Source of the DNA: JAVBQO01 sp031548885
Lineage (GTDB): Bacteria > Patescibacteriota > Saccharimonadia > Saccharimonadales > Saccharimonadaceae
Length of the DNA: 64,000 nt
Reading direction: 5' to 3'
Assembly (NCBI GenBank): GCA_031548885.1
Contig: JAVBQO010000001.1
Span: 186,001 to 250,000 of the forward strand
Each line of letters opens with the position of its first letter. Position 1 is the first letter of the stretch. The position numbers and the translations under genes are program-made. Below are positions 7,936 through 16,449 of the stretch, in pieces. The notes beneath the pieces are model-generated. The model saw only the letters and a list, made by a program, of their open reading frames with translations. It was not told the DNA's origin and made no database searches.

Positions 7936-9555
7936 AACTCGGTTCACTTCATCCAGCGTCGTCTCGCCCGCCAAAGCCTTCAAAACGCCTTTTTGCAACA
8001 TCGTCACCATGCCGTCCTGACGGGCGGCGGTTTCGATGATGGCAGAATTGACTTCTTTTTCGTCACCGCGCAGGAAAGCCTGGATTCTTTCGTCGACGAT
8101 CATTTGCTCCATCAATACGGTGCGACCTTTGTAGCCAAACGGATTTTCGTCGCTGGTGCCGGGTTTCCACAATTTGAAATCGTCCAAGTTCGGCTTTTCA
8201 GCGCTGCTCGGCAAATCTTTCAAAACATCGCGCACCCAATTTTTGGTCGCTTCGTCGGGTTCGTATTCGATTTTTGTGTCGTCGTCCAGCTTTCGCACCA
8301 AACGTTGGCCGATCACCAACCGAATCGCCGTGGCGAAAACCGGATTGATGCCGATCATGTCGATGATACGCGCAAACGCCGCCGCCGCGTCTTGAGCGTG
8401 AAACGTCGATAGCACCAAATGTCCAGTAATCGACGCCTGGATCGCTGTTTTCGCCGTGTCGGCGTCGCGAATCTCGCCAACCATCACCACATCTGGGTCC
8501 AAACGCAAGACCGTGCGCAGCGAATCACCAAAACTTTGACCGTCGCCGGTATCAATTGGAATTTGCGTCACACCGTTAATATCGTATTCTACTGGATCTT
8601 CCAAAGTGATAATTTTGCGCGACGTGTCGTTCAGCGCGTTCAAAATCGAATACAGCGTGGTTGATTTGCCCGAACCAGTTGGCCCGACCACCATCAACAT
8701 ACCGCGCGGGTGCGAAATAATTTCGTCCAGTTCGCGCCGTTCAGTGTCGGACAACCCCAGCATGTCCATTTGCAACATCGATTGGTCAAAGTTGAACAAA
8801 CGAATCACCGCGTCCTGCCCGTACACCGTTGGCACCGTTTCGATACGCATGTTCAGCGTGTGAACTTTGTCGTCGGCGTCGGTAATGTCGCGGATCAAAT
8901 GACCGGTTTGAGCTTCCTTGCTGGCGGTGGAAATGTTGGCACTGGACGCAATTGATGCGAACAAAATGCGGTATTTTTCCGGAGTTAGTTCAGCAATCGG
9001 ATGCAGTGCGCCGTCGATACGAAACCGAATGCGCACACTTTTTCGCTGATTTTCCAGATGAATATCGGATGCGCCCAATTTGTCAGCCTGTTCGATCAAA
9101 TAATTCAAAATGTCGTCGCTGCGAACCTCCTCCAGAGTTTTGGAAACGCGCTCCAACGTGTCGCTGTCGCCTTCTTTGGAAATTTCGACGTTTTCGTAAA
9201 CGACTTCTTTGGGCGGATCATAACGCCGCATGAACGCGCGAAAACCGCTGTCACTGATCAAAACGTAATTGGCAATTTGGGCGTCTTTGGCGTACTCTTC
9301 GTTCAATTCTTTCAATCGCGACTGCGGCGTCGAGGACGTGATGCCGTAAACGTGCGCCTGTTCGTCGTTGCCGCCTTTTAGGGGCACCATGCGATATTTG
9401 TACATGTCGGCCACTGTTGTGTCGTCGTCGACCAACGGCAGCGTGTTTTCAATATCACGCGTATCCAAATATTCCAAACCCAAAATCGCCGCGCGCTGTT
9501 CGGTGCTGCGTTCGTCGGTTTCGCGAAATCGTTTCTGTCGTTCTTCTTCGTTCAT
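7930..9555 (-). CDS. pilB: Type IV pilus assembly / type II secretion ATPase (PilB/GspE family)
   Basis: A hexameric ATPase that drives pilin polymerisation at the inner membrane. The N-terminal part (about 1-140) resembles the MshEN/GspE N domain. The central region has the Walker A GPTGSGKSTTLYSIL, an Asp box (ITLEDPVEYDINGVTQ), Walker B (VVMVGEIRD) and the His box (TGHLVLSTFHAQDA). The start chosen is the ATG at 9555 (541 residues), because the longer frame would run into the divergent methyltransferase gene. Other pilus genes are not in the window. The tetracysteine zinc motif of classical PilB is not seen. The gene contains no copy of the TTTCGCAA word although its neighbours have many. 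It converges on the hydrolase with a 6-bp overlap. Confidence 0.92.
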   Translation of the reverse strand: MNEEERQKRFRETDERSTEQRAAILGLEYLDTRDIENTLPLVDDDTTVADMYKYRMVPLKGGNDEQAHVYGITSSTPQSRLKELNEEYAKDAQIANYVLISDSGFRAFMRRYDPPKEVVYENVEISKEGDSDTLERVSKTLEEVRSDDILNYLIEQADKLGASDIHLENQRKSVRIRFRIDGALHPIAELTPEKYRILFASIASSANISTASKEAQTGHLIRDITDADDKVHTLNMRIETVPTVYGQDAVIRLFNFDQSMLQMDMLGLSDTERRELDEIISHPRGMLMVVGPTGSGKSTTLYSILNALNDTSRKIITLEDPVEYDINGVTQIPIDTGDGQSFGDSLRTVLRLDPDVVMVGEIRDADTAKTAIQASITGHLVLSTFHAQDAAAAFARIIDMIGINPVFATAIRLVIGQRLVRKLDDDTKIEYEPDEATKNWVRDVLKDLPSSAEKPNLDDFKLWKPGTSDENPFGYKGRTVLMEQMIVDERIQAFLRGDEKEVNSAIIETAARQDGMVTMLQKGVLKALAGETTLDEVNRVL

Positions 9556-9566
9556 GCCCACTCTTT

Positions 9567-9583
9567 TGCTATGATTATTATAC
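9567..9583 (+). promoter_or_regulatory. Divergent promoter region between pilB and the TrmH-type gene
   Basis: On the plus strand TGC-TATGAT (-10 at 9570-9575) ends eight bases before the ATG at 9584, with no ribosome binding site, suggesting a leaderless mRNA. On the minus strand a TATAAT at 9582-9577 lies 21 bases before the pilB ATG. The two -10 boxes overlap, so the promoters may compete for polymerase. Confidence 0.5.
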
Positions 9584-10066
9584 ATGGAAATCGTGGTGAT
9601 TGCACACAATATTCGGTCGATCCACAACGTCGGATCGATTTTTCGCACCTGCGAAGGTTTCGGCGTGCAAAAATTATTTCTAAGTGGTTACACGCCGTCG
9701 CCAGGAATTGGGCTGCCGCACGTTGCGAAAAAAGTTGCCGAGGCCATCCATAAAACCGCGCTCGGTGCCGAGGAAATCGTGCCGTTTGAATATTGCGAAG
9801 ATATTTCGGAATTGATTGCGAAACTACGCAGTGACGGATTTCGCATCGTCGGTTTAGAGCAAGATCCGCGCAGCGTCATGTTGCCCGATTACAAACCTTT
9901 CACAAAAACGGCATTGATTTTGGGCGAAGAAGTCGCTGGCATCGCGCCGAGTTTACGAAATTTGTGCGATGATTTGGTGGAGATTCCGATGTTTGGGCGG
10001 AAGGAATCGTTTAATGTGAGTGTGGCGACGGGGATTGCGATTTATCATATTAAAACAGCCAAATGA
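9584..10066 (+). CDS. TrmH/SpoU-family RNA 2'-O-methyltransferase
   Basis: 160 residues forming a single SPOUT knotted methyltransferase domain that transfers a methyl group from S-adenosylmethionine to a ribose 2'-OH in tRNA or rRNA. Motif 1 is NIRSIHNVGSIFRTCEGFGV (catalytic Arg in FRT), motif 2 is LILGEEVAGI, and motif 3 is IPMFGRKESFNVSVATGI. It has no N-terminal RNA-binding extension, so it is near the minimal size and resembles TrmL-like enzymes, but the substrate cannot be settled from sequence alone. It is a lone gene, with a hairpin directly downstream. Confidence 0.88.
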   Translation: MEIVVIAHNIRSIHNVGSIFRTCEGFGVQKLFLSGYTPSPGIGLPHVAKKVAEAIHKTALGAEEIVPFEYCEDISELIAKLRSDGFRIVGLEQDPRSVMLPDYKPFTKTALILGEEVAGIAPSLRNLCDDLVEIPMFGRKESFNVSVATGIAIYHIKTAK

Positions 10067-10070
10067 AAAC

Positions 10071-10114
10071 GGCGGACTCGCAACTCGCCCCGTAGGGGAA
10101 TTGCGAAATCCGCC
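10071..10114. terminator. Stem-loop between convergent genes, containing a TTGCGAAA word
   Basis: Arms GGCGGA (10071-10076) and TCCGCC (10109-10114) enclose a second pairing, TCGCAA (10078-10083) with TTGCGA (10101-10106), and an inner CCCC/GGGG stem. It follows the methyltransferase stop and faces the convergent gene at 10127, so it may end transcripts from both sides. No long T run follows. One arm is a copy of the dispersed uptake-like word. Confidence 0.5.
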
Positions 10115-10126
10115 GCTCTCGCCTCC

Positions 10127-10762
10127 TCACTTTTTTCTTCCGAGTAGTGACTGGTAGTTCTCCTCGGTAATATTGATAACCACCGACTTAGTGTAGGCCT
10201 CAGCCCAGCTACCAAACTCACCTCCTATCCGACACTCGGCATCGACGATGTCTCTTGCCGGAACGGTCTGGCGCCAGTAGGGCGCGGACTTCACTGGGCA
10301 CGAGACGCCTCCATGGCGCTCGATCCATCTCGACCCGACGAGCGTTACGGCAGCACCCTCCCTGGACGAGTTGTCGACGATCTGTCGAGTTACCTTGGAC
10401 GCCGGAACCTCCCACGAGTAAATGATCCCGTCGTCACTGTGGAAACTCAGCACGTACGATGCTGATGAGGTCATGACAACCGCAAGCGACCCACTTGAAG
10501 CATCGCCGCCGCCTTCTATCTCGAGCGGGTACAGCTTGCCGGACTCGAAACCGTACTGGCCCACCAGCACCTTACCAAGTCTGGCGTCCGAGCCGCTCGG
10601 ATTGTATGAATATATCCCGAAGCCACCATAGGCCGCGAGAACAACGGCCGCAACGGCGGCCACGAAGCATCGGCCGTCGTTGCGGCCGTCGTTCTCGTGG
10701 ATTGCGATACCGACTGCGGCCAATAACAGCACCACGACGCCGATGCACCATGCGACAAACAT
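10127..10762 (-). CDS. Unknown membrane protein, probably acquired
   Basis: 211 residues, family not recognised. Two membrane segments are visible at about 2-20 (AWCIGVVVLLLAAVGIAI) and 34-52 (AAVAAVVLAAYGGFGIYSY), with a charged loop between them and an exterior C-terminal domain of about 155 residues. That domain contains two Cys residues that could form a disulfide. A ribosome binding site (GAGGTGG) precedes the ATG. Codon choice differs from the neighbours (more ACC/CTC/GAG-type codons) and no TTTCGCAA word occurs, which suggests horizontal acquisition. A long near-perfect inverted repeat lies in the segment encoding the loop and second helix. Confidence 0.6.
   Translation of the reverse strand: MFVAWCIGVVVLLLAAVGIAIHENDGRNDGRCFVAAVAAVVLAAYGGFGIYSYNPSGSDARLGKVLVGQYGFESGKLYPLEIEGGGDASSGSLAVVMTSSASYVLSFHSDDGIIYSWEVPASKVTRQIVDNSSREGAAVTLVGSRWIERHGGVSCPVKSAPYWRQTVPARDIVDAECRIGGEFGSWAEAYTKSVVINITEENYQSLLGRKK
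10636..10697. repeat. 26-bp inverted repeat inside the coding region of the unknown membrane protein
   Basis: The left arm 10636-10661 and right arm 10672-10697 are reverse complements except at two positions, with a 10-bp spacer. Arms are GC-rich, with ACGGCCGCAACG on the left and CGTTGCGGCCGT on the right. In RNA this would make a very stable hairpin in the 5' part of the mRNA. It encodes the loop and start of the second membrane helix. Confidence 0.85.
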
Positions 10763-10833
10763 CTTGCCACCTCTTTCCTAGTTGTGAAGTACGAGAGTAA
10801 GCATATAATAACTCTCTCTGAAATGTCAACTGC

Positions 10834-13800
10834 CTACTTTACCGCTACGCAATCCGCCCCATAAATTTCACCAATTTTCGCAATCAAATCCCCATGCGCC
10901 TGCGTCGTAAACGGCAATCGGATGGCGTCTTTTTTTTCTTCGCCCAGTACCAAAATTACCTCGTCGTCGCCGTCGAATTCGCCTAATTTCTGTTTCATCG
11001 CCAGCAATTTATCGCCGTCCGATGGATCGCGCACGTGAATGTACAGTTTTTTCGCGCTAGCTTCTTCGATTGGTTGATAATCATAAGTTTTCGCAGCCGG
11101 TTTTGGTTGCGAAACTGTGGCCGGCGCCGATTTGGATTTTTTCGCAGCGGCGTATTTGCCATCAGCCGACGGCGACAACGAAAACGACTTTTTCGCAACG
11201 CGTTTTGGCGTGATGCCGCCCGATTTTGGGCCGCTCATGTCGATGCCGGTCGATTGATAATTGTCCAATTCGTCGTCGGTCACGATCGTGATTGTGTCGG
11301 CGATGATTTTCGCTTCGCCCAGCGGATTGCCGTCGCGGTCGGTGCCGCTGATTTTGCCATCGGTTTTGATAACGATGTCTTGCGCCAACGTTTCGCCTAA
11401 CTCCTCGAACAATTTCGGAAAAACAATGACTTCGCCAACGCCAGTTTTGTCCTCGATTTGCAAAAAGGCCATTTTCGATCCGGATTTCGTAACAATTGAA
11501 CGCAACGACGAAATCAACCCGCCAACGGTGGCGCACGCGTTGTCCATTTCCGGCTTCAACGAATTCAACGCGACGGTTTGTTCGCGAAAATAGGTGTCGT
11601 ATTTGTCAAGCGGATGGGCCGAGAGATACAGCCCGAGCAACTCGCGCTCCCACATCAACTTTTCTTTGTCGGTGTTTTTGGTCGGCGCTTCGACCAATTC
11701 GATCGACGGCAAAGCTTGCGAAACTTCGGCGCCAGAATCCATCAGCGCACCGAACAAATCGACTTGACCAGAGGCGGCTTCTTTTTGGACTTTTTGGGCG
11801 AAGGCCACGATCGCATCCAAGTTAAATAACAGATCGGAACGGTCGCCAAACTGGTCGAACGCGCCGGATTTAATCAACGCTTCGTAAGCTTTGCGGTTGC
11901 AAACCCGCGACGACACGCGTTTTGCGAAATCTTCCACCGAAACAAATTTGCCGTCTTCACGTGCCCGCAAGATTTCTTCGACGGCGCCGACGCCGACGCC
12001 TTTGACCGCGCCCATGCCGAAACGGATGTCATTGGTTTCTGGCACGACGGCGAATTCGACGAACGATTCGTTGACGTCTGGATTCAAAACTTTGATGCCC
12101 ATGTGTTGACATTCGGCGATTTCGATTGCCAAACGATCGGTGTCGTCAGCGTCAGATGTCATCAATGCCGCCATGAACGCCGCCGGATAGTGCGCTTTCA
12201 AATACGCCGTCCAATAGGCAATCAATCCGTAACAGGCCGCGTGCGATTTGTTGAAACAGTAGTTGGCGAATTCTTCCAATTGCGACCAGAATGTTTCCAT
12301 CAATTCGCGCGTCGCGCCGGAGTTTTTGATGGCGCCGTCGATAAATTCCGGCTTGATTTTGGCCATCAAATCGGCTTTCTTTTTGGCGACGGCTTTTCGC
12401 AAGGTATCGGCTTGACCGCCGGTAAATCCACACATGTCTTTGCTAATCTGCATAAACTGTTCCTGATACACCAAAATTCCGTAAGTGTTACCCAGCGCGT
12501 TTTCCATTTTGTCGTGCAAATACGTGATCGGTTCTTCGCCGTGTTTGCGTTTGATAAACGAATCGATAAACTGCATCGGACCAGGGCGATACAGCGCGAC
12601 CATGGCGATAATGTCATCGAAAACAGACGGCTTAAGTTCGCGCAAATACCGCTTCATGCCAGCCGATTCCAATTGAAAAACGCCCGTCGTGTCGCCACGC
12701 TGGAACAACTCAAACGTTTTTTTGTCGTCCATCGGCAACGTCGGCAAATCGAGTTTCGCGTCATAAACTTTTTTGACAATACGCATGGCGTTGTTGATAA
12801 TCGTCAAGTTACTCAACCCCAAAAAGTCCATTTTCAACAATCCCAGTTCTTCGATTGGTCCCATCGGAAACTGTGTAGCCACGACGCCTTTTCGCGCCAT
12901 TTCCAGCGGTGCGAATTTGACAATTTCGTCTGGCGCGATCACCACACCAGCGGCGTGGACACCGTGCGAACGAATCGTGCCTTCCAGACGGCGAGCGAAA
13001 TCAATCACGCGGTGACTAGTCGGATTGTTTTCGTATTCGCGTTTGAAATCGGCATCCTCGACGATGGCTTTGTTCAGCGAAACATGGTGGCCCTGAATCG
13101 GCGCGGGCACCAATTTCGACAAGCGATCAGACTCCGAATAAGGAACCTCCAGCACACGCGCCACGTCACGCACCGAGGCTTTCGACGCCATCGTACCAAA
13201 CGTTGCGATATTCGCCACGCGTTCAGAACCGTATTTTTCGGTACAATAAGCAATCACTTCGTCGCGGCGCGTATCCTGAATATCGATGTCGACGTCGGGC
13301 ATGGAAATACGATCCGGGTTCAGGAAGCGTTCGAACAGCAGGTCGTATTCGATCGGGTCGAGCTCGGTCACCTTCAGCGAATAGGCAATGATAGACCCGG
13401 CCGCCGAGCCGCGTCCCGGTCCGAAAATAATACCGCGGTCTTTACCCCATTTCATGAAATCGTGGATGATCAAGAAATAGCCGTTGAAACCCATGCTTTC
13501 GATCACGCCCAGTTCATATTCGGCACGCTCCAATACTTCGGGCGGCAAAATTTTTTTGACCTCGGCAATGGAAATTTGCGCAGCCTCGTCCTCAGTTTTG
13601 TCGGCGTAGCGCCAGGCTAATCCTGCGAAAACCAACTTGTCCAAATACGATTTTTCGTCGTAACCATCTGGACACGGGAACGTTGGGATCAAAATCCCGC
13701 CCGTCTCAATCGTCACATGACAGCGATCGGCAATAATTTTTGTATTCGCAACCGCACGCGGATTGGTTTCGCCCCAACGCTCAATGATTTCGCGCGGGTC

Positions 13801-14592
13801 GGTCACATGCAAATGAAAATCCGCCAGCGACATGCGGTTCTTGTCCGACAAAAACGACCCGGTACCCACGCACAACAAAATCTCGTGAGCGTCGGTGTCC
13901 TCGGGGCGCGTGTAATGCGCGTCGCACGTTACAACCATTTCGATGTCAAGTTCCGCAGCGATTTTCGCAGCGCCGACATTGATTTTGACCTGAACGTCCC
14001 ACGGTTTTGGTGCGTCCGGATGGCCGTGATCCTGCAGTTCGATGTAGTATCGGTCGCCGAAAACCGACCTGTACCATTTCGCGATTTCGAGCGCTTTTTC
14101 GTAGTCATCGTTGCGCAGCGCTTCGCCGATTTCGCCGCTGGCACAGCCGGACAGAACGATCAACCCGTCGCCGTATTTTTCCAGCAAATCGTGGTCGATA
14201 CGCGGCTTGTAATACATGCCGTCCAGATTGGCAATCGTCGACAATCGCATGAGATTTTGGTAGCCGGTGTTGTTCATCGCCAAAATCGTCAAGTGAAATC
14301 GGCCCTTGTCTTTGGCCGGATCGCGATCGGTATGTTTTCGCGACGCGACGTAGGCCTCCAGCCCGAAAATCGGCTTGATTCCTTTGTCATTCGCGCTTTT
14401 GTAAAATTCAATCCAGCCCGACAGCGTACCGTGATCGGTCATCGCTACCGATTCCATGCCAAACTCTTTGACCAAATCCAAAAGTTCCGGAACTTTGGTC
14501 AAACCGTCCAAAACACTGTGGTTCGTGTGGTTGTGCAAATGCACATAATTGGCCGGCGTCAACTCGGCTGTGTGATTTTTCCCCTTTGACAT
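10834..14592 (-). CDS. dnaE: DNA polymerase III alpha subunit (DnaE)
   Basis: The replicative polymerase catalytic subunit, 1252 residues, typical of DnaE1-type enzymes. It starts with a PHP domain (YVHLHNHTNHSVLDGL, MTDHGTLSGW). The class C polymerase core follows, with FGPGRGSAAGSIIAYSL and the catalytic Asp pair in RISMPDVDIDIQDTRRDEVI, then a helix-hairpin-helix/tau-binding region and an OB fold (IVTKSGSKMAFLQIEDKTGV). The PHP residues (HxH, and DAHYTRPED later) look intact, so metal-dependent proofreading is possible but unproven. Its promoter is leaderless-type, with TATAAT seven bases before the ATG. The plus-strand 505-codon frame lying opposite it is a shadow. Confidence 0.97.
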   Translation of the reverse strand: MSKGKNHTAELTPANYVHLHNHTNHSVLDGLTKVPELLDLVKEFGMESVAMTDHGTLSGWIEFYKSANDKGIKPIFGLEAYVASRKHTDRDPAKDKGRFHLTILAMNNTGYQNLMRLSTIANLDGMYYKPRIDHDLLEKYGDGLIVLSGCASGEIGEALRNDDYEKALEIAKWYRSVFGDRYYIELQDHGHPDAPKPWDVQVKINVGAAKIAAELDIEMVVTCDAHYTRPEDTDAHEILLCVGTGSFLSDKNRMSLADFHLHVTDPREIIERWGETNPRAVANTKIIADRCHVTIETGGILIPTFPCPDGYDEKSYLDKLVFAGLAWRYADKTEDEAAQISIAEVKKILPPEVLERAEYELGVIESMGFNGYFLIIHDFMKWGKDRGIIFGPGRGSAAGSIIAYSLKVTELDPIEYDLLFERFLNPDRISMPDVDIDIQDTRRDEVIAYCTEKYGSERVANIATFGTMASKASVRDVARVLEVPYSESDRLSKLVPAPIQGHHVSLNKAIVEDADFKREYENNPTSHRVIDFARRLEGTIRSHGVHAAGVVIAPDEIVKFAPLEMARKGVVATQFPMGPIEELGLLKMDFLGLSNLTIINNAMRIVKKVYDAKLDLPTLPMDDKKTFELFQRGDTTGVFQLESAGMKRYLRELKPSVFDDIIAMVALYRPGPMQFIDSFIKRKHGEEPITYLHDKMENALGNTYGILVYQEQFMQISKDMCGFTGGQADTLRKAVAKKKADLMAKIKPEFIDGAIKNSGATRELMETFWSQLEEFANYCFNKSHAACYGLIAYWTAYLKAHYPAAFMAALMTSDADDTDRLAIEIAECQHMGIKVLNPDVNESFVEFAVVPETNDIRFGMGAVKGVGVGAVEEILRAREDGKFVSVEDFAKRVSSRVCNRKAYEALIKSGAFDQFGDRSDLLFNLDAIVAFAQKVQKEAASGQVDLFGALMDSGAEVSQALPSIELVEAPTKNTDKEKLMWERELLGLYLSAHPLDKYDTYFREQTVALNSLKPEMDNACATVGGLISSLRSIVTKSGSKMAFLQIEDKTGVGEVIVFPKLFEELGETLAQDIVIKTDGKISGTDRDGNPLGEAKIIADTITIVTDDELDNYQSTGIDMSGPKSGGITPKRVAKKSFSLSPSADGKYAAAKKSKSAPATVSQPKPAAKTYDYQPIEEASAKKLYIHVRDPSDGDKLLAMKQKLGEFDGDDEVILVLGEEKKDAIRLPFTTQAHGDLIAKIGEIYGADCVAVK

Positions 14593-14608
14593 TACAATTA
14601 TTATAGCA
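14593..14608 (-). promoter_or_regulatory. Leaderless-type promoter of dnaE
   Basis: Read on the minus strand, TGC-TATAAT (TATAAT at 14605-14600) is followed by seven bases and the ATG at 14592. No Shine-Dalgarno sequence is present. Confidence 0.6.
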
Positions 14609-14616
14609 AATTTTGA

Positions 14617-14964
14617 CTATGGTTTGCCAGTCGACAGCGAATCAATCAGCCGCTGCGTGAAATCGCTAATCGCTGGGAACCAATCGACAGATTGCGACAA
14701 AACCCAAATCAAAATCGCCACCAAAATCGTACCGCCAACCACTGTTCCAAAACCCAAAAATATGCCACGGAAAAAATTTATCCAAAAAAGTTTCCATTTA
14801 TTGGTCGTATAAACTTCCTCGAAAATATCGCGCAAATACGATTTTTGCTGTTCAGAAAAAGGTTCGTAATGCGGATTGGTTTTTCCCGCCAAATTTTTTT
14901 TGCGACGCCCAAACCAGAAACGATGCGTTTTGCCGTGTGATTTGGACGCCGCTTTTTTGCTCAT
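14617..14964 (-). CDS. Small membrane protein, DUF5665-like
   Basis: 115 residues from the ATG at 14964, the first ATG after the stop of the YtxH-like gene two bases upstream; a longer frame would overlap that gene. A basic N-terminus (KTHRFWFGRRKKN) is followed by an amphipathic region and one or two membrane segments (FFRGIFLGFGTVVGGTILVAILIWVLS). The FxRGxxxGxGTxxGxT pattern is like that of DUF5665 proteins, whose function is unknown. It is the last of three small envelope genes read leftward (15506 to 14617). Confidence 0.6.
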   Translation of the reverse strand: MSKKAASKSHGKTHRFWFGRRKKNLAGKTNPHYEPFSEQQKSYLRDIFEEVYTTNKWKLFWINFFRGIFLGFGTVVGGTILVAILIWVLSQSVDWFPAISDFTQRLIDSLSTGKP

Positions 14965-14965
14965 T

Positions 14966-15247
14966 TTAGACTTTTTTGTTAAAGCCAGCGCGAGCGCCTT
15001 CGACGGCATTTTGCGTGCGCTTGTTCAATTCGTCGGCTTTTTTCTTGCCTTGGTCGTATGTGTCGCTTGCTTTGCTTTTCAGTTCGTCGGATTTTTTAGC
15101 GGCCGAGTCTTTGACTTCACCAGCTTTTCGCTTGATGTCATCGCGCGTTTCTTTGCCCGATTTTGGAGCCGTCAAAATCCCCGCCACTACGCCAGCCGCC
15201 GCACCGATGATTGCGCCCAATGCGAATTTTCCAGATTTACTTGCCAT
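14966..15247 (-). CDS. YtxH-domain protein
   Basis: 93 residues. A glycine/alanine-rich N-terminal membrane segment (KFALGAIIGAAAGVVAGILTAPKSGKETR) carries the YtxH signature, in particular LTAPKSGKETR. The rest is a charged Lys/Asp/Glu helix likely to form a coiled coil. The family is associated with general stress responses in Gram-positives, but its molecular role is unknown. A clear ribosome binding site (AAAGGAA) precedes the ATG. It lies between a DUF948-like gene and a DUF5665-like gene, a grouping in which YtxH and DUF948 proteins commonly co-occur. Confidence 0.75.
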   Translation of the reverse strand: MASKSGKFALGAIIGAAAGVVAGILTAPKSGKETRDDIKRKAGEVKDSAAKKSDELKSKASDTYDQGKKKADELNKRTQNAVEGARAGFNKKV

Positions 15248-15248
15248 A

Positions 15249-15506
15249 TTATTGTTCCTTTCGTTTTTTATTTTGCATTTTCTGCACGTATTGCATGATT
15301 ATTTTCGCAAGTAATGCAGGCGAAGCCAAGCGGCTAAGACTAGCCGTGAAATTTTGCACATTGTCGACGGTGTCGCCGACGGTGTCGGAAATATGCTGAA
15401 TTTTGGATGAAATTCGCATCAACATGGCGATCAAAATGATCGCTAGCAACAAGAACACGAATAATGTGACCGATAAAATTATGACCAAGATCTCAAATGC
15501 GTCCAC
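15249..15506 (-). CDS. Small single-pass membrane protein, DUF948-like
   Basis: 85 residues. An N-terminal membrane helix (ILVIILSVTLFVFLLLAIILIAML) is followed by an amphipathic region (ISDTVGDTVDNVQNFTASLS) and a basic tail (MQNKKRKEQ). This is the layout of DUF948 proteins, often encoded next to YtxH genes as here. The function is unknown and assignment rests on architecture and neighbourhood. Confidence 0.55.
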   Translation of the reverse strand: MDAFEILVIILSVTLFVFLLLAIILIAMLMRISSKIQHISDTVGDTVDNVQNFTASLSRLASPALLAKIIMQYVQKMQNKKRKEQ

Positions 15507-15579
15507 GATAACCTCTGTTTGTTTTAATTTACTAATGCTACTATATCATTTGAATCGAATTAGCGCAAGCGTTTTGGCA

Positions 15580-16449
15580 TCATTTTGCGCTTTTCGCGAA
15601 ATCACGCACGTCGTCGCCGTAATCTTCGTGATCTAGCACATATTTCAAATGCGCCAGGAAATAGTTTTTCGGATCGCCAGTCGTCATCCATTGACCGGAC
15701 GTTTTTTCGACCAAAACATCGCCGGCTGCTGCCATTTTTGTGATCGCGTCGACCGTCCACAATTCATCGTCCAAACTCGTCATGTTCGGTTTTAGATAAT
15801 CGAAAACTTCCGGCGTCAACAGATAGCGACCATAGCTCGCCAAGTTCGACGGCGCTTTGCCAATGTCTGGTTTTTCGACGATATTATCCAAATGCTCGCC
15901 GTTTTTCAGCGAGATGATGCCGTATTTGTCGACTTGATCGGGCGCGACTTCCTGCGCCATAATGATGGCTTTGACATCTGGATTTTTGTCAAAAGTTTCG
16001 CACAGCGTTTTCGTGTCGCTGGTACCAAAAACCACGTCGTCGGAATAAATCGCCACAAACGCTTCGTCGTCGGCGATGTAATCGCGCGCGCTGACAATCG
16101 GCGAGCCGTTGCCGTACGGCAGCGCCGGATCCTGCGTGATGACGCGAATTTTCGGAAAATCTAGCACTTCGCGCACGACATCATAACGCTTTTCTTTACC
16201 CTGCGCGATCAATTGTTTGCGAATATGATTCACCGCGTTGTTGAAATAATCCTCGTAAATCGGTTTGCCTTCCGGCGTAGCGACGATGATAATTTCGCGA
16301 AGTCCAGCCTCGACGCATTCTTCGACAACCAATTGAATGATCGGGCGATTGCCGATCGGCAACATGCCTTTCGGGATGGTTTTCGCAATCGGCAAGTAAC
16401 GCGACGCGTAACCGGCGTCGGTAATTATGGCTTTGGTTGGTTTTCTCAT
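15580..16449 (-). CDS. galU: UTP-glucose-1-phosphate uridylyltransferase
   Basis: 289 residues, the usual size. The enzyme makes UDP-glucose from UTP and glucose-1-phosphate for glycan and envelope synthesis. The nucleotide-binding start (KAIITDAGYASRYLPIAKTI then PKGMLPIGNRPIIQ) shows the family pattern, although the usual AGxGTR loop is AGYASR. Further motifs are AIYSDDVVFG, GIISLKNGEHLDNIVEKP and NLASYGRYLLTPEVFDYL. The start overlaps the stop of the upstream kinase gene by 4 bp, making it the last gene of the gat operon reading leftward. Confidence 0.92.
   Translation of the reverse strand: MRKPTKAIITDAGYASRYLPIAKTIPKGMLPIGNRPIIQLVVEECVEAGLREIIIVATPEGKPIYEDYFNNAVNHIRKQLIAQGKEKRYDVVREVLDFPKIRVITQDPALPYGNGSPIVSARDYIADDEAFVAIYSDDVVFGTSDTKTLCETFDKNPDVKAIIMAQEVAPDQVDKYGIISLKNGEHLDNIVEKPDIGKAPSNLASYGRYLLTPEVFDYLKPNMTSLDDELWTVDAITKMAAAGDVLVEKTSGQWMTTGDPKNYFLAHLKYVLDHEDYGDDVRDFAKSAK

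Noticed and set aside
9556..9648. N-terminal extension of PilB by 31 residues
   Set aside because: It would overlap the divergent methyltransferase start and its promoter, and the extra residues do not resemble PilB.
12103..13620. A 505-codon open frame on the plus strand opposite dnaE
   Set aside because: It is fully antisense to the well-supported dnaE gene, has low-complexity Arg/Phe/His content and no family features. It arises from codon bias on the opposite strand. The many other long antisense frames are of the same kind.
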